Source: [Synechococcus] sp. NIES-970
GTDB taxonomy: Bacteria > Cyanobacteriota > Cyanobacteriia > Cyanobacteriales > MRBY01
Assembly (NCBI GenBank): GCA_002356215.1
Contig: AP017959.1
Span: 620,001-684,000 of the forward strand
DNA: 64,000 bases
Direction: 5' to 3'
Positions 55,678-64,000 of this stretch are shown here, one piece after another. Positions within the stretch are counted from its first letter, which is position 1. Each line of letters starts with the position of its first letter. The position numbers were made by a program, and so were the translations under genes. The notes under the pieces were generated by a model, which made no database searches, was not told the DNA's origin, and saw only the letters and a program-made list of their open reading frames with translations.

Positions 55678-57195
55678 ATGAGTCGATCTCTCCCCCTCTC
55701 AGCCCATTATCACCAACGCACTAAGTACGACCCAGAAACCCTTTCCCAACGGGGTAAAACCCTCGATTGGAACCAACAGCCGAGTCCTTTCAAAAGCTAC
55801 AAAATCGGCACGAGCTACGACCTCAAACCTTATCTCGACAGTGATCAAAAGGCACCCCTCTGGGAACATTTATCTTATTTTTTTCTCCTCAGTTATGGCC
55901 TAACGGCGAAAATACCGACCATGGGGGGAGATGCTGTCTACCTAAGGACAGCGCCTTCGGCGGGGGGACTCTATCCAGCAGAACTTTACCTTATTTCTAG
56001 GGGAACAGAACTCCTCCCGGCAGGTCTCTATCACTATCAACCCCAAACCCATACCCTGTTGCGCTTTTGGGATAACCACTGCTGGGTCGATCTCCAGGAG
56101 GCTTGTTTTCGTCATCCAGCCCTCGAAAAGACCCAGTTAGCCCTTGTAACAACGGCAATTTTTCAACGTTCTGCCTGGCGTTATGAAGACCGGGCCTATC
56201 GCCGTATTTTTCTCGATACGGGGCATTTATTGGGCAATATTAACCTAGCTGCTACTCCCCATGGTTTTCGGCCCCATTTGATAGGAGGGTTTTGCGATCG
56301 CCTGATGAATCAGTTGCTCTATTTAGATGAAGCAACGGAGGCTGTGACCAGTGTAATGGCCTTAAACACGCTCTTTTCTGCCCCCAGCCAAGGGAAAACG
56401 GCCCTCCCCTCCCCGGTGACGCTAGATTACCCCGAACTTGTCGAGGGTCAACTATTGGCCGCCTTGCACCAAGCTTCAGCGATTCAAGCGAAGGCAGCTC
56501 TTCCTCCCCAAGCCCCAGATCTGCTGGAGGACAAATATAATTTCCCTTTTTGTCTGAAGGTTTCCTTAAAGGACGTTAATGCAGAGTATCTGGGGGGTGA
56601 TCGCCTCGATTGGGGCGAAGATCTCGAAAACCTCGAAGACACAATCCTCACCCGCCGCTCCACCCGCACCTACACCGGCGAAGAACTGACCCTAGAAGAA
56701 TTACGCTTGATTCTCCACTTTGCCTATCACCCTGAAGCCTACGAAGATCAAGGTCTTTTGGGGGACCCCGATTATTTTGATCTGGGGTTAATTGAAACCT
56801 TTGTGGCAGTTTCTGGGGTCGAGGGTCTAGAATCTGGCTGTTATTACTACGCGCCCAAGGCCCAGGAGCTGCGGCAAATCCGCTTTAAAAATTTCCGAGA
56901 AGAGCTGCATTACCTCTGCCTCGGACAGGATTTGGGCCGGGATGCTGCCGCCGTAGTCTTTCATACCGCTGATCTCGAAACCGCTGTGAGTCGTTATGGC
57001 GATCGCGCCTACCGATATCTACATATGGATGCGGGGCAACTGGGACAACGGTTAAATTTAGCGGCTATTCAACTGGAATTAGGGGTCAGTGGGATTGCTG
57101 GCTTTTTCGATGATCAAGTAAATGAAGTGTTGGGTATCCCCGCCGATGAAGCGGTTTTGTACCTGACCACCCTCGGCGTACCAGAACAGGGCTAA
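55678..57195 (+). CDS. SagB-type nitroreductase-fold protein with two tandem domains
   Basis: A 505-residue protein with two SagB/ThcOx oxidoreductase domains. The N-terminal domain has RTAPSAGGLYPAELYLISRG and YEDRAYRRIFLDTGHLLGNI; the second begins near residue 320 with TRRSTRTYTGEELTLEELRL and repeats YGDRAYRYLHMDAGQLGQRL. SagB proteins oxidise azoline heterocycles in TOMM biosynthesis using FMN, but no cyclodehydratase or precursor peptide is near. Short stand-alone SagB proteins are common in cyanobacteria, with unknown role. The ABC ATPase gene starts 35 bases after the stop, suggesting an operon. Confidence 0.85.
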   Translation: MSRSLPLSAHYHQRTKYDPETLSQRGKTLDWNQQPSPFKSYKIGTSYDLKPYLDSDQKAPLWEHLSYFFLLSYGLTAKIPTMGGDAVYLRTAPSAGGLYPAELYLISRGTELLPAGLYHYQPQTHTLLRFWDNHCWVDLQEACFRHPALEKTQLALVTTAIFQRSAWRYEDRAYRRIFLDTGHLLGNINLAATPHGFRPHLIGGFCDRLMNQLLYLDEATEAVTSVMALNTLFSAPSQGKTALPSPVTLDYPELVEGQLLAALHQASAIQAKAALPPQAPDLLEDKYNFPFCLKVSLKDVNAEYLGGDRLDWGEDLENLEDTILTRRSTRTYTGEELTLEELRLILHFAYHPEAYEDQGLLGDPDYFDLGLIETFVAVSGVEGLESGCYYYAPKAQELRQIRFKNFREELHYLCLGQDLGRDAAAVVFHTADLETAVSRYGDRAYRYLHMDAGQLGQRLNLAAIQLELGVSGIAGFFDDQVNEVLGIPADEAVLYLTTLGVPEQG

Positions 57196-57230
57196 ACTGA
57201 GCTAGAGATTGGGAAAAAAGGCGATCGCCA

Positions 57231-58154
57231 ATGCTAAAAATTGAGAACCTCACCAAAGCCTACGGCCAGCGGGCTGTGCTCCAGGGCTTAAATTTGCACA
57301 TTAAACCGGGAGAAATTTATGGCCTCCTGGGGCCCAATGGTGCGGGAAAAACCACGACGATTAATATTCTCTGTAATCTGCTCCAGGCCGATAGTGGTTC
57401 AATTCAAGTGGCTAAACAGCCAATTTCCGAAGCTACCAAGAAAATTTTAGGCGTCGCCCCCCAGGAAAATCTACTTTATAAAACCCTTTCCTGTGCTGAA
57501 AATCTCCGGTTTTATGGCCGCATCTATGGCCTGACGAAACAAGATTGTGAAACAAGAATTCGCTATTGCTTAGAAGCTGTGGGCTTAGGTGATCGCCACA
57601 GCGCCCCCGTCGAAACCCTCAGTGGCGGGATGCAGCGGCGGATGAACATCGCGATCGCCTTGATGCACCGGCCCAAGTTACTGATCTTAGATGAACCCAC
57701 CACGGGCCTGGATATCGAAACCCGCTACGAAATTTGGCAACTAATCCAACGGCTCCAGGACGAAGGAATCACAATTTTACTGACCACCCACCTCCTCGAC
57801 GAAGCCCAGCGTCTCTGCCAGCGGATCGGCATCCTCAAGGGAGGCCAAATCATTGCCGAGGGGACCCTCGCAGAACTGCGTCACCGGATTCCTGCCCAAG
57901 AAATTGTCCTCTTGAAAACCCCCAACCCCGAAAAAGCGATCGCCCTCGGGACTGCCGCCGGCTTTACCCAACGCAACTACGGCGGAGATTTAGCCTTCTG
58001 GTTACCTCAATCCCTCGAGCTCACGGAAATTTTAGATATTTTTCAAGGTATTCCCATCGACTCCATTGCCCGGCAAGCCGTGCAACTAGAACACATTTAT
58101 ATTGAAATTACCCAAAGCCACATCCTGACAGAAACCCAGGCCGAAACCATTTAG
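57231..58154 (+). CDS. ABC transporter ATP-binding protein
   Basis: A 307-residue ATPase. Walker A is LLGPNGAGKTTTI, the signature is TLSGGMQRRMNIAIALM, Walker B is LLILDEPTTGLD, and the switch His is in ILLTTHLLDEAQRL. It belongs to the CcmA/ABC-2 export group. The C-terminal 80 residues are an accessory domain common in that group. A permease gene is not adjacent; the nearest in the window is at 19.9 kb, and nothing here shows they pair. It lies 35 bases downstream of the SagB-type gene. Confidence 0.92.
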   Translation: MLKIENLTKAYGQRAVLQGLNLHIKPGEIYGLLGPNGAGKTTTINILCNLLQADSGSIQVAKQPISEATKKILGVAPQENLLYKTLSCAENLRFYGRIYGLTKQDCETRIRYCLEAVGLGDRHSAPVETLSGGMQRRMNIAIALMHRPKLLILDEPTTGLDIETRYEIWQLIQRLQDEGITILLTTHLLDEAQRLCQRIGILKGGQIIAEGTLAELRHRIPAQEIVLLKTPNPEKAIALGTAAGFTQRNYGGDLAFWLPQSLELTEILDIFQGIPIDSIARQAVQLEHIYIEITQSHILTETQAETI

Positions 58155-58226
58155 AGAGTGCCCAAACTTTTTCTCTGCAAGCTTGACAATCCTAGAATAG
58201 TTAGGCAATATATTATCCGTGCCTAA

Positions 58227-58299
58227 GGGGGTATAGCTCAGTTGGTAGAGCACTTGCATGGCATGCAAGGGGTCACCGGTTCGAGTCCGGTTATCTCCA
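58227..58299 (+). tRNA. tRNA-Ala (GGC)
   Basis: A 73-nt cloverleaf including discriminator A at 58299. The acceptor stem pairs GGGGGTA with TATCTCC (two G-U), the D-arm has AGCTCAGTTGGTAGAGC, the anticodon stem is CTTGC/GCAAG with loop ATGGCAT (anticodon GGC), and the T-arm has GGTTCGAGTCC. CCA is not encoded. Confidence 0.96.
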
Positions 58300-58331
58300 T
58301 ACAACGACAGTTTGATTAAAAACTCAAAGCC

Positions 58332-58368
58332 AAAAAACTTCCTGGTTAAAGTAACTGGGGAGTTTTTT
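58332..58368 (+). terminator. Terminator downstream of tRNA-Ala
   Basis: AAAAAACTTCC (58332-58342) pairs, with G-U wobble, with GGGGAGTTTTTT (58357-58368), which ends in a T-run. It lies about 33 bases after the tRNA. Confidence 0.6.
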
Positions 58369-58590
58369 GTTGTGGTCAAGGGGGGCGATTTTGGGGAATT
58401 TTGAGTCAAGATGACCGCTTTGGCGATCGCCTCCGCCGAAGAAGAAGTGCGGATGTCTCTACCCTGGGGTGGGAAATGTTCATGCTAAGATCTCAATCAA
58501 TACGTTCTACGAACAACTCTCACTTCAGAATCTTCCTGAGATAGGAAACCTCTGAAACACTCTGAAAACCCCAACGAGGAAAACACCACC

Positions 58591-59190
58591 ATGGGATACG
58601 AACTTCCTGCATTACCCTACGATTACACCGCCCTCGAACCCCACATTTCTAAGGGAACCCTAGAATTTCACCACGATAAGCACCATGCTGCTTACGTGAA
58701 CAACTTCAACAACGCGGTGGCAGGTACTGAGCTCGATAACCAGAGCATCGAAGACGTAATCAAAGCTATTGCCAATGACCCCGCTAAAGCGGGCTTGTTT
58801 AACAACGCAGCCCAAGCCTGGAACCATAGCTTTTACTGGAACTGCATGAAGCCCGGTGGTGGTGGTCAGCCCACTGGCGCCCTCGCTGATAAAATCAATG
58901 CTGACTTCGGTAGCTTTGAAAAATTTGTTGAAGCGTTTAAAGCTGCTGGTGCCACCCAATTCGGGAGCGGCTGGGCATGGCTCGTCCTCGACAACGGTAC
59001 ACTTAAAGTTACCAAGACTGGCAACGCTGGCAACCCCCTCACCGAAGGCCAAGTGCCCCTCCTCACCATGGACGTGTGGGAACATGCCTACTATCTCGAC
59101 TACCAGAATCGTCGCCCTGACTATATCAGCACTTTCTTGACGAGCTTGGTGAACTGGGATTTCGTTGCGGCTAACCTAGCAGCGGCTTAA
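58591..59190 (+). CDS. sodB: Superoxide dismutase, Fe type
   Basis: A 199-residue SOD. Metal ligands are His in LEFHHDKHHAAYV, His in AQAWNHSFYWNCM, and Asp/His in MDVWEHAYYLDYQNRRPDYI. The segment WNCMKPGGGGQPTG and AGATQFGSGWAWLVL point to an iron enzyme rather than a manganese one. It removes superoxide in the cytosol. Full length. A strong bidirectional terminator follows. Confidence 0.96.
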   Translation: MGYELPALPYDYTALEPHISKGTLEFHHDKHHAAYVNNFNNAVAGTELDNQSIEDVIKAIANDPAKAGLFNNAAQAWNHSFYWNCMKPGGGGQPTGALADKINADFGSFEKFVEAFKAAGATQFGSGWAWLVLDNGTLKVTKTGNAGNPLTEGQVPLLTMDVWEHAYYLDYQNRRPDYISTFLTSLVNWDFVAANLAAA

Positions 59191-59221
59191 TTAAGTTTTT
59201 TGAGATCATCTGAAATAAATT

Positions 59222-59254
59222 AAAAAAGAGGCTTAATGATTAGGCCTCTTTTTT
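59222..59254. terminator. Bidirectional terminator between sodB and the glycosyltransferase
   Basis: AAAAAAGAGGC (59222-59232) and GCCTCTTTTTT (59244-59254) form a perfect stem with an 11-base loop, with T-runs on both strands. It closes both convergent transcripts. Confidence 0.88.
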
Positions 59255-59299
59255 GATGGCGAATTTAATGAATTGACCTTAGGGCGATCGCCCTCTGAT

Positions 59300-61036
59300 T
59301 TATGGCGCTGCCTCCCCTTGGGGTAAACAGAGATAAAGACGGTAACTGTAGCCAATCACCTGTTGATCATCTGCCTCTGGCTGTAATGTGCAAAGGGGTT
59401 CGGGGGGGGCAAAGTGAGTGTTAAGCATGACCACTTGGGTGGGTTCAGAGAGGTCAGTGAGGGTTGTTGCTAACACTTGATCCGCGCTGTTTTGCTTAAA
59501 AAAATTGTCGAGGATTAAGAATTGGGGTCTTAGGTTCGCATCGCGTTGATGCAATGCCCAGGCCAGGCCCATTTGAGTGCGGACAACACCTAATTCGAAG
59601 TAATGGGTGACAAAAATTTGAGGATAATTCCAGTTTAAGTTTTCCTGAAGAATTTGGGCGATCGCCTGATTATTTTGGGGTTTATGATAGGCTAAATCGA
59701 CATTTACAAACCAGCTACTAAGGGCCATTAGAAAAATTATCATCAAAGTACTGGGACGTTGACGTAAAAACCAAATTTTTCTAGGGTCAGGAACCTGTTG
59801 CCACAGATATTTAAACAGAACACCCAGTAAAATCATCAGGGCAGGAAAATAAATAAAATAATAACGAGGTGCTAGGGAAATATCTCGCTTTGAAATATAA
59901 ATAATCCCCAAAATAGTGAGTAAATTAGCCAAGATAATATATGTAAAAATCTTGACTTCTAATTGAGCCCAATTTTGCTTCAGTGCAATGATGATTTGGG
60001 GAACCAAGAAAATTAAAATGCCCAAGATCGCAATCACTGAAACGACAACTAACCAAGTTTGCTCTACTTCAACAGGTAAGATGAAAATCATCCCTAGGGT
60101 GTAAGCAATGGAGCGCAGTGGTGGGACAAAATTTTTCACGCCCCAGCCATAGTCTCGATTCAGCCAGGTAGTGAGCTCCACATTATTACTACTTTGCCAA
60201 TGGTTCAGAAGAAACATCGTTAGCAAAATAGAGGCGATCGCCCAAACCAAAGTTCGTTGCCAATGGGGTAAAAAAAAAGATTTCAGGGATGCTTTTTTGC
60301 GCCATTTTTGTATAACTTCATGGCCATAAAACAAGCATAAAACCAGTCCCTCTGCAAAGAGAGTAATCACCATAAAATAATGGCTAGCAATACCTAAACT
60401 ATTGACGATGAACCAACAGCCATAAACCCATAGAGGTGCTTGACGAGACTGTTGTTGTGCCTGGATAACTTTTGCGAGACAACCATAGGACAGAGTGATC
60501 CAGATCATCGCTAGGGTGTAGTGTCGTGCCTCTTGGGAAAGGTAAACGGCGTAGGGAGAAAGGGCCATGGCGATCGCCCCGCTGTGGGCGACCCATTTAT
60601 CCTTGATGACCCAATAACTCACCCCAAAGGTAAGGGGAATGAGCAACACCCCAAAAAATGCCGCAGGCGATCGGCCGACTGCAATGCTAATAAACTCCCC
60701 CTCTTGGCTCCAGAGATTAAACCAAAGGTGCGTTAGCCAATAATAGAGGGGCGGATGGTTACTCTCTGCGAGGAGTAATTGGCTGACATCTGCTAGGTTT
60801 GTTGTTCCTTCGTAGCGCAACGGTTCCAACAGCTGTCCCAAACTCAGCAATTGATCTAGGGGAATTTCTCGGAAGCTGTGACCCAAGCTAAAAACAAGGG
60901 TTGCCCATTCATCACTCCACACAGATTTAAAGGTGAGATTAGAAAAACGCAGTAGTGCCCCGAGCCCTACCCAAATACCCAGTAGGGAATAATCTTGCCG
61001 CGAAAACCGGATAGACTTTGCCACAATACCTTTCAA
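59300..61036 (-). CDS. Family-39-like polytopic glycosyltransferase
   Basis: A 578-residue membrane protein with about 10-12 hydrophobic segments. The N-terminal RFSNLTFKSVWSDEWATLVF with its acidic pair, and ESNHPPLYYWLTHLWFN, are the hallmark of the PMT/ArnT-like (GT39/GT83) lumenal catalytic loop. Such enzymes transfer a sugar from a polyprenyl-phosphate carrier to protein or lipid. The acceptor is unknown. A C-terminal periplasmic part without helices follows. The pentapeptide-repeat gene lies 28 bases upstream on the same strand. Confidence 0.83.
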   Translation of the reverse strand: MKGIVAKSIRFSRQDYSLLGIWVGLGALLRFSNLTFKSVWSDEWATLVFSLGHSFREIPLDQLLSLGQLLEPLRYEGTTNLADVSQLLLAESNHPPLYYWLTHLWFNLWSQEGEFISIAVGRSPAAFFGVLLIPLTFGVSYWVIKDKWVAHSGAIAMALSPYAVYLSQEARHYTLAMIWITLSYGCLAKVIQAQQQSRQAPLWVYGCWFIVNSLGIASHYFMVITLFAEGLVLCLFYGHEVIQKWRKKASLKSFFLPHWQRTLVWAIASILLTMFLLNHWQSSNNVELTTWLNRDYGWGVKNFVPPLRSIAYTLGMIFILPVEVEQTWLVVVSVIAILGILIFLVPQIIIALKQNWAQLEVKIFTYIILANLLTILGIIYISKRDISLAPRYYFIYFPALMILLGVLFKYLWQQVPDPRKIWFLRQRPSTLMIIFLMALSSWFVNVDLAYHKPQNNQAIAQILQENLNWNYPQIFVTHYFELGVVRTQMGLAWALHQRDANLRPQFLILDNFFKQNSADQVLATTLTDLSEPTQVVMLNTHFAPPEPLCTLQPEADDQQVIGYSYRLYLCLPQGEAAP

Positions 61037-61064
61037 CGATTAAGTCTGAAAGGATGATTTTAAA

Positions 61065-61523
61065 TTATTCTTCCCAGAGTTCAAAGTCGTCATAGCTGCC
61101 CCCAACACTGATATTTGTGTTAAATAGTTCGGCATCGGTGAGGGTCAGATCTTCCATGGATGCCCCAAACACATGGGTATCGTACATCCGGGCCGCAGTG
61201 AAATTCACATGATTCATGCGAGTATAATCCAGGACGGCATTGGTTAAAAAGGCATTGGTGAAATCAGCGCCCGAGAGATTTGCGCCTGTCAGGTCGGCCC
61301 CCTCTAGGTTGGCATCGTTGAAGTTGGCATAGCTGAGATTCGCATCCCGGAGATCAGCTCCAATCAAGTGGGTTTCCTGGAGATCAGCGCCAATGAGGTT
61401 ACAGCCTTGGCAAGCCCCTGTTTCTAGGAGACGTTTGACATGGTCTGGGTTTTCACCTCGGGCTGGGGGGGCGATCGCCAAAATCGTCGTAAAGATTGCG
61501 AGGGTCAAGAATAAGCGTTTCAT
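61065..61523 (-). CDS. Secreted pentapeptide-repeat protein
   Basis: A 152-residue protein with a signal peptide (LFLTLAIFTTILAIAPPARG) and then pentapeptide repeats of the A(D/N)Lxx type, seen as ANLEGADLTGANLSGADF and similar. These form a right-handed quadrilateral beta helix. A Cys pair in TGACQGCNLIGADL precedes the repeats. I chose ATG 61523 because GGAGGAAAACAAAG precedes it and the signal peptide starts there; a longer frame to 61622 has no such site. It lies upstream of the glycosyltransferase on the same strand and may share its transcript. Confidence 0.87.
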   Translation of the reverse strand: MKRLFLTLAIFTTILAIAPPARGENPDHVKRLLETGACQGCNLIGADLQETHLIGADLRDANLSYANFNDANLEGADLTGANLSGADFTNAFLTNAVLDYTRMNHVNFTAARMYDTHVFGASMEDLTLTDAELFNTNISVGGSYDDFELWEE

Positions 61524-61895
61524 CTTTGTTTTCCTCCTGCCAATTTTGAGTGGAACCAAGTCAGCTTTCGATAGCGCAATTCCAAAAAAACTGAGGTTTG
61601 GACAGGGGCTTCTTCGTATCATTGGAGGTCGCGCTTTTATCAGTTATTCTCCAAAAAAATGAATTGAAGCGTTTTGATAATCGAGATTTTCCGTTCTTTA
61701 GTTTTTATTTTTTAACAGCTTTTTGACAAGATTGACCTGTCCTAAAGTTGTTGTATTTTATTTTCTCTTTAATTGAAAACAGACTTGTATCTATAGAATA
61801 ACAAAAATTTATGAATTCCGCCAATTCTAGTTCGGTTGTCGACCATAACCTTTATGATTATAGATAAGATTTAATCAATATGTTTTGAGCTTTTG

Positions 61896-64000
61896 ATGGT
61901 GAGCAATCTTCCCAGTACAACGTCTTTCCCCGATGTCACAATCCCTTGGTATCATCAAGCGATCGCCTCTGTTCTCCAAACCTTTCGCGGCGACGAAAAA
62001 CAAGGTCTAGACCCACTCGAAGTTGCGGAGAGACAGCAATTCTATGGCCCCAATGAAATCCAAGGGGGACAGGGCCGAAATACCTGGGAAATTTTCCTCG
62101 ATCAGTTTAAAAATATCATGCTGATCATGTTGATTGTGGTCGCCCTGATTTCTGGCCTCATTGATTTCGCGGAACTCCGTGCCCAGGCTCTGCCAGAGGG
62201 GACGATTCCGTTCAAAGATACGATCGCCATCCTCGCCATTGTGATTTTGAATGGGTTACTGGGCTTTTTTCAAGAAAGTCGTGCGGAGAAAGCCCTGGCT
62301 GCCCTTAAAAAAATGTCTTCTCCCCAGGTGCGGGTTTGCCGGGGTGGGCAAATTTTAGAAATTAAAGGAGCAGACCTTGTGCCCGGTGATGTGATGTTTA
62401 TCGAAGCGGGCTCCCAGCTTAGCGCCGATGGTCTCGTCCTCGAAGCTGCCAATCTCCAGATCCGTGAATCTGCTTTAACTGGGGAAGCGAATCCTGTCAC
62501 GAAACAATATCGGCCAGAGGGTCTGCCCTTGGAAACGCCCCTGGGCGATCGCCAAAATATGGTTTTTTCCGGCACCGAAGTGCTCCAGGGCCGCGGCAAA
62601 ATTCTCGTCATTGCCACGGGCATGGCCACAGAACTCGGCAAAATTGCCCAAATGCTCGCAGCGGTCGAAACCAGCCAAACCCCCCTCCAAAAGCGGATGA
62701 CCCACCTGGGTAAAATTCTTGTGACCAGCTCCCTCGTGTTGGTTTTCTTGGTGATCCTTTTGGGAACTCTCCAGGCAGGGAATTTTAGCAACCTCAAAAA
62801 TCTCATTGAAGTTTCTTTGAGTATGGCCGTGGCCGTGGTTCCCGAAGGCCTCCCCGCCGTGATTACCGTCACCCTGGCCATCGGTACCCAACGGATGGTG
62901 AAACGCAATGCCCTCATCCGGAAGTTACCCGCTGTGGAAACCCTCGGTTCCGTCGATACCATCTGTTCTGATAAAACAGGAACTCTCACCCAAAACAAAA
63001 TGGTGGTGCAGCGTCTGGAAACCCCAGCTAACTCCTTGACGGTGACTGGGGAGGGCTATGCCCCGATGGGGAATTTTTTGCTTCAGGATACGGCCCTAGA
63101 TTTAGCGCAACACCCAGAATTACAAATATTATTGCGGGCCTGCGTCCTCTGTAATGATGCGGTGTTAAGACAGGAAGCCCAGGAGTTTGTAATTATTGGT
63201 GATCCTACTGAGGGAGCTTTGCTCAGCTTGGCGGGGAAAGGGGGCTTTTTTGCGGAAACGCTCCAAGCGACATGGCCCCGCTTAGGAGAATTTCCCTTTT
63301 CTTCGGAACGGAAACGCATGAGCGTGATCTGTGAGATGCCCCCAGGGGAGCAGGCCGTAGAGGATAAACCCTACCTACTCTGTTGTAAGGGGTCACCAGA
63401 ATTGGTCTTAGAACGCTGCCAAAGCTATCAAACAGCCACGGGAATTTTCCCTCTGGAGGCCCGCGATCGAGCCGCAATCTTACAGCGCAACAACGAGATG
63501 GCCCAGGCGGGTTTGCGGGTTTTGGGATTTAGTCAACGTTATCTATCTGAAATTCCTGAAGCTCAAGCAGAGGCGATCGCCGAACAGGAAATGGTCTGGC
63601 TCGGTTTGGTGGGGATGCTGGATGCCCCCCGCCCGGAGGTCAAAGAAGCGGTGGCTAAATGTCGAGCCGCAGGGATTCGCCCTGTGATGATCACCGGCGA
63701 TCATCAGCTCACCGCCAAGGCGATCGCCCAAAAACTTGGCATTAGTGACCAAAAGGCCCAGGCCCTCACAGGGATCGAAATTAGCAAATTATCCCAGCCA
63801 GAACTTGAGGCGATCGTGGAAGAAGTCGATATCTACGCACGGGTTGCTCCAGAGCATAAACTGCGCATTGTCCAAGCCCTCCAACATCGCGGTAGATTTG
63901 TCGCCATGACCGGCGATGGCGTGAACGATGCCCCGGCCCTCAAGCAGGCAGACATTGGCATTGCCATGGGCATTACGGGTACAGATGTGAGCAAAGAAGC
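61896..64000 (+). CDS. P-type cation-transporting ATPase, 5' part (PacL-like)
   Basis: The frame opens at ATG 61896 and is still open at the last base, about 700 codons of a protein normally near 900 residues. It has the N-terminal cation-ATPase domain, the TM4 motif VVPEGLPAV typical of Ca2+-type P2 pumps, the phosphorylation motif SDKTGTLTQN with Asp359, and the hinge TGDGVNDAP at about residue 673. The TM5-TM6 residues that would settle Ca2+ versus Na+ lie beyond the window. It moves cations out of the cytosol at the cost of ATP. No stop codon or frameshift is seen in this part. Confidence 0.92.
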   Translation, partial: MVSNLPSTTSFPDVTIPWYHQAIASVLQTFRGDEKQGLDPLEVAERQQFYGPNEIQGGQGRNTWEIFLDQFKNIMLIMLIVVALISGLIDFAELRAQALPEGTIPFKDTIAILAIVILNGLLGFFQESRAEKALAALKKMSSPQVRVCRGGQILEIKGADLVPGDVMFIEAGSQLSADGLVLEAANLQIRESALTGEANPVTKQYRPEGLPLETPLGDRQNMVFSGTEVLQGRGKILVIATGMATELGKIAQMLAAVETSQTPLQKRMTHLGKILVTSSLVLVFLVILLGTLQAGNFSNLKNLIEVSLSMAVAVVPEGLPAVITVTLAIGTQRMVKRNALIRKLPAVETLGSVDTICSDKTGTLTQNKMVVQRLETPANSLTVTGEGYAPMGNFLLQDTALDLAQHPELQILLRACVLCNDAVLRQEAQEFVIIGDPTEGALLSLAGKGGFFAETLQATWPRLGEFPFSSERKRMSVICEMPPGEQAVEDKPYLLCCKGSPELVLERCQSYQTATGIFPLEARDRAAILQRNNEMAQAGLRVLGFSQRYLSEIPEAQAEAIAEQEMVWLGLVGMLDAPRPEVKEAVAKCRAAGIRPVMITGDHQLTAKAIAQKLGISDQKAQALTGIEISKLSQPELEAIVEEVDIYARVAPEHKLRIVQALQHRGRFVAMTGDGVNDAPALKQADIGIAMGITGTDVSKE

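Noticed and set aside
55542-58226. A TOMM/RiPP cluster around the SagB-type gene
   Set aside because: No YcaO cyclodehydratase, no E1-like protein and no leader-type peptide was found within the surrounding sequence; only the oxidoreductase and an ABC ATPase are present.
61804-61865. Short frame starting ATGAATTCC before the P-type ATPase gene
   Set aside because: Only about 18 codons, with no ribosome site and no conservation signal; treated as leader.
62270-62998. A 242-codon open frame on the minus strand inside the P-type ATPase
   Set aside because: Antisense to a clear ATPase gene with all motifs intact; composition is Arg/Ser-rich shadow sequence.

Overview
The window looks like chromosomal DNA from a unicellular cyanobacterium, most like the Picosynechococcus group (Synechococcus sp. 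PCC 7002 and relatives); that placement is by recall, not by search. The evidence is the cyanobacterial gene set (ndhH, rubA-ycf48-psbEFLJ, ycf39, a CURT1/CAAD thylakoid protein, an F420-hydrogenase-beta-type 8-vinyl reductase, menC) and the very dense HIP1 palindrome GCGATCGC, about two per kb. I see no transposase, integrase, phage gene or CRISPR array. Most genes are housekeeping, in short operons on both strands.

Layout. 1-8.5 kb: 3' end of ndhH, an esterase, an EamA transporter, sppA-aroH, a secreted CsgG-like protein, a 48-residue protein, a GNAT protein, ureB with a ROK sugar kinase directly after it, and a TetR regulator. 8.5-16.7 kb: Bax-inhibitor-like protein, accA, folE preceded by a 550 bp stretch with broken coding signal, an Old Yellow Enzyme, and herA with a large membrane-anchored repeat protein. 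17-25.4 kb: a CURT1/CAAD protein, an amino-acid-type solute-binding protein, tRNA-Gly(CCC), an acyl-CoA-dehydrogenase-like protein, an orphan ABC-2 permease, an HTH/coiled-coil/GrpE-like protein, an SRPBCC protein, the 8-vinyl reductase, menC and a thioredoxin-fold protein. 25.5-35 kb: a seven-PAS histidine kinase, a cyanobacterial hypothetical, a TPR protein, ligA and msrA. 35-46.7 kb: ycf39, nadK, an atypical OmpR-type regulator, a DUF192 lipoprotein, radC, gnd, a TldD/PmbA protein, tRNA-Leu(CAA), an M48 protease, a TPR protein, an A-type Fe-S carrier and a CPA antiporter. 46.9-49.2 kb: the photosystem II cluster rubA-ycf48-psbE-psbF-psbL-psbJ. 49.3-64 kb: a DUF1400 hydrolase, avtA, uvrC, a secreted protein with a tandem duplicated domain, a double SagB-type oxidoreductase with an ABC ATPase, tRNA-Ala(GGC), sodB, a family-39-like glycosyltransferase, a pentapeptide-repeat protein and a P-type ATPase cut off by the window end.

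How they work together. Several genes serve the photosynthetic membrane: NDH-1 (ndhH), PSII assembly (rubA, ycf48, psbEFLJ, ycf39), thylakoid shape (CURT1/CAAD), chlorophyll (8-vinyl reductase), quinone (menC) and oxidative-stress handling (sodB, msrA). Central metabolism is represented by accA, gnd, nadK, folE, aroH and avtA, and DNA repair by ligA, radC, uvrC and herA.

The most unusual direct observation is that two unrelated genes, the acyl-CoA-dehydrogenase-like gene and the M48 protease gene, have no stop codon before the downstream same-strand tRNA gene. Both use the TAG in the tRNA D-arm as their stop. Other points of interest are a SagB fusion without TOMM partners, a kinase that keeps the tail normally found after a receiver but has no receiver, an acyl-CoA-dehydrogenase fold without its catalytic Glu, and a HIP1 palindrome used as the core of a terminator.
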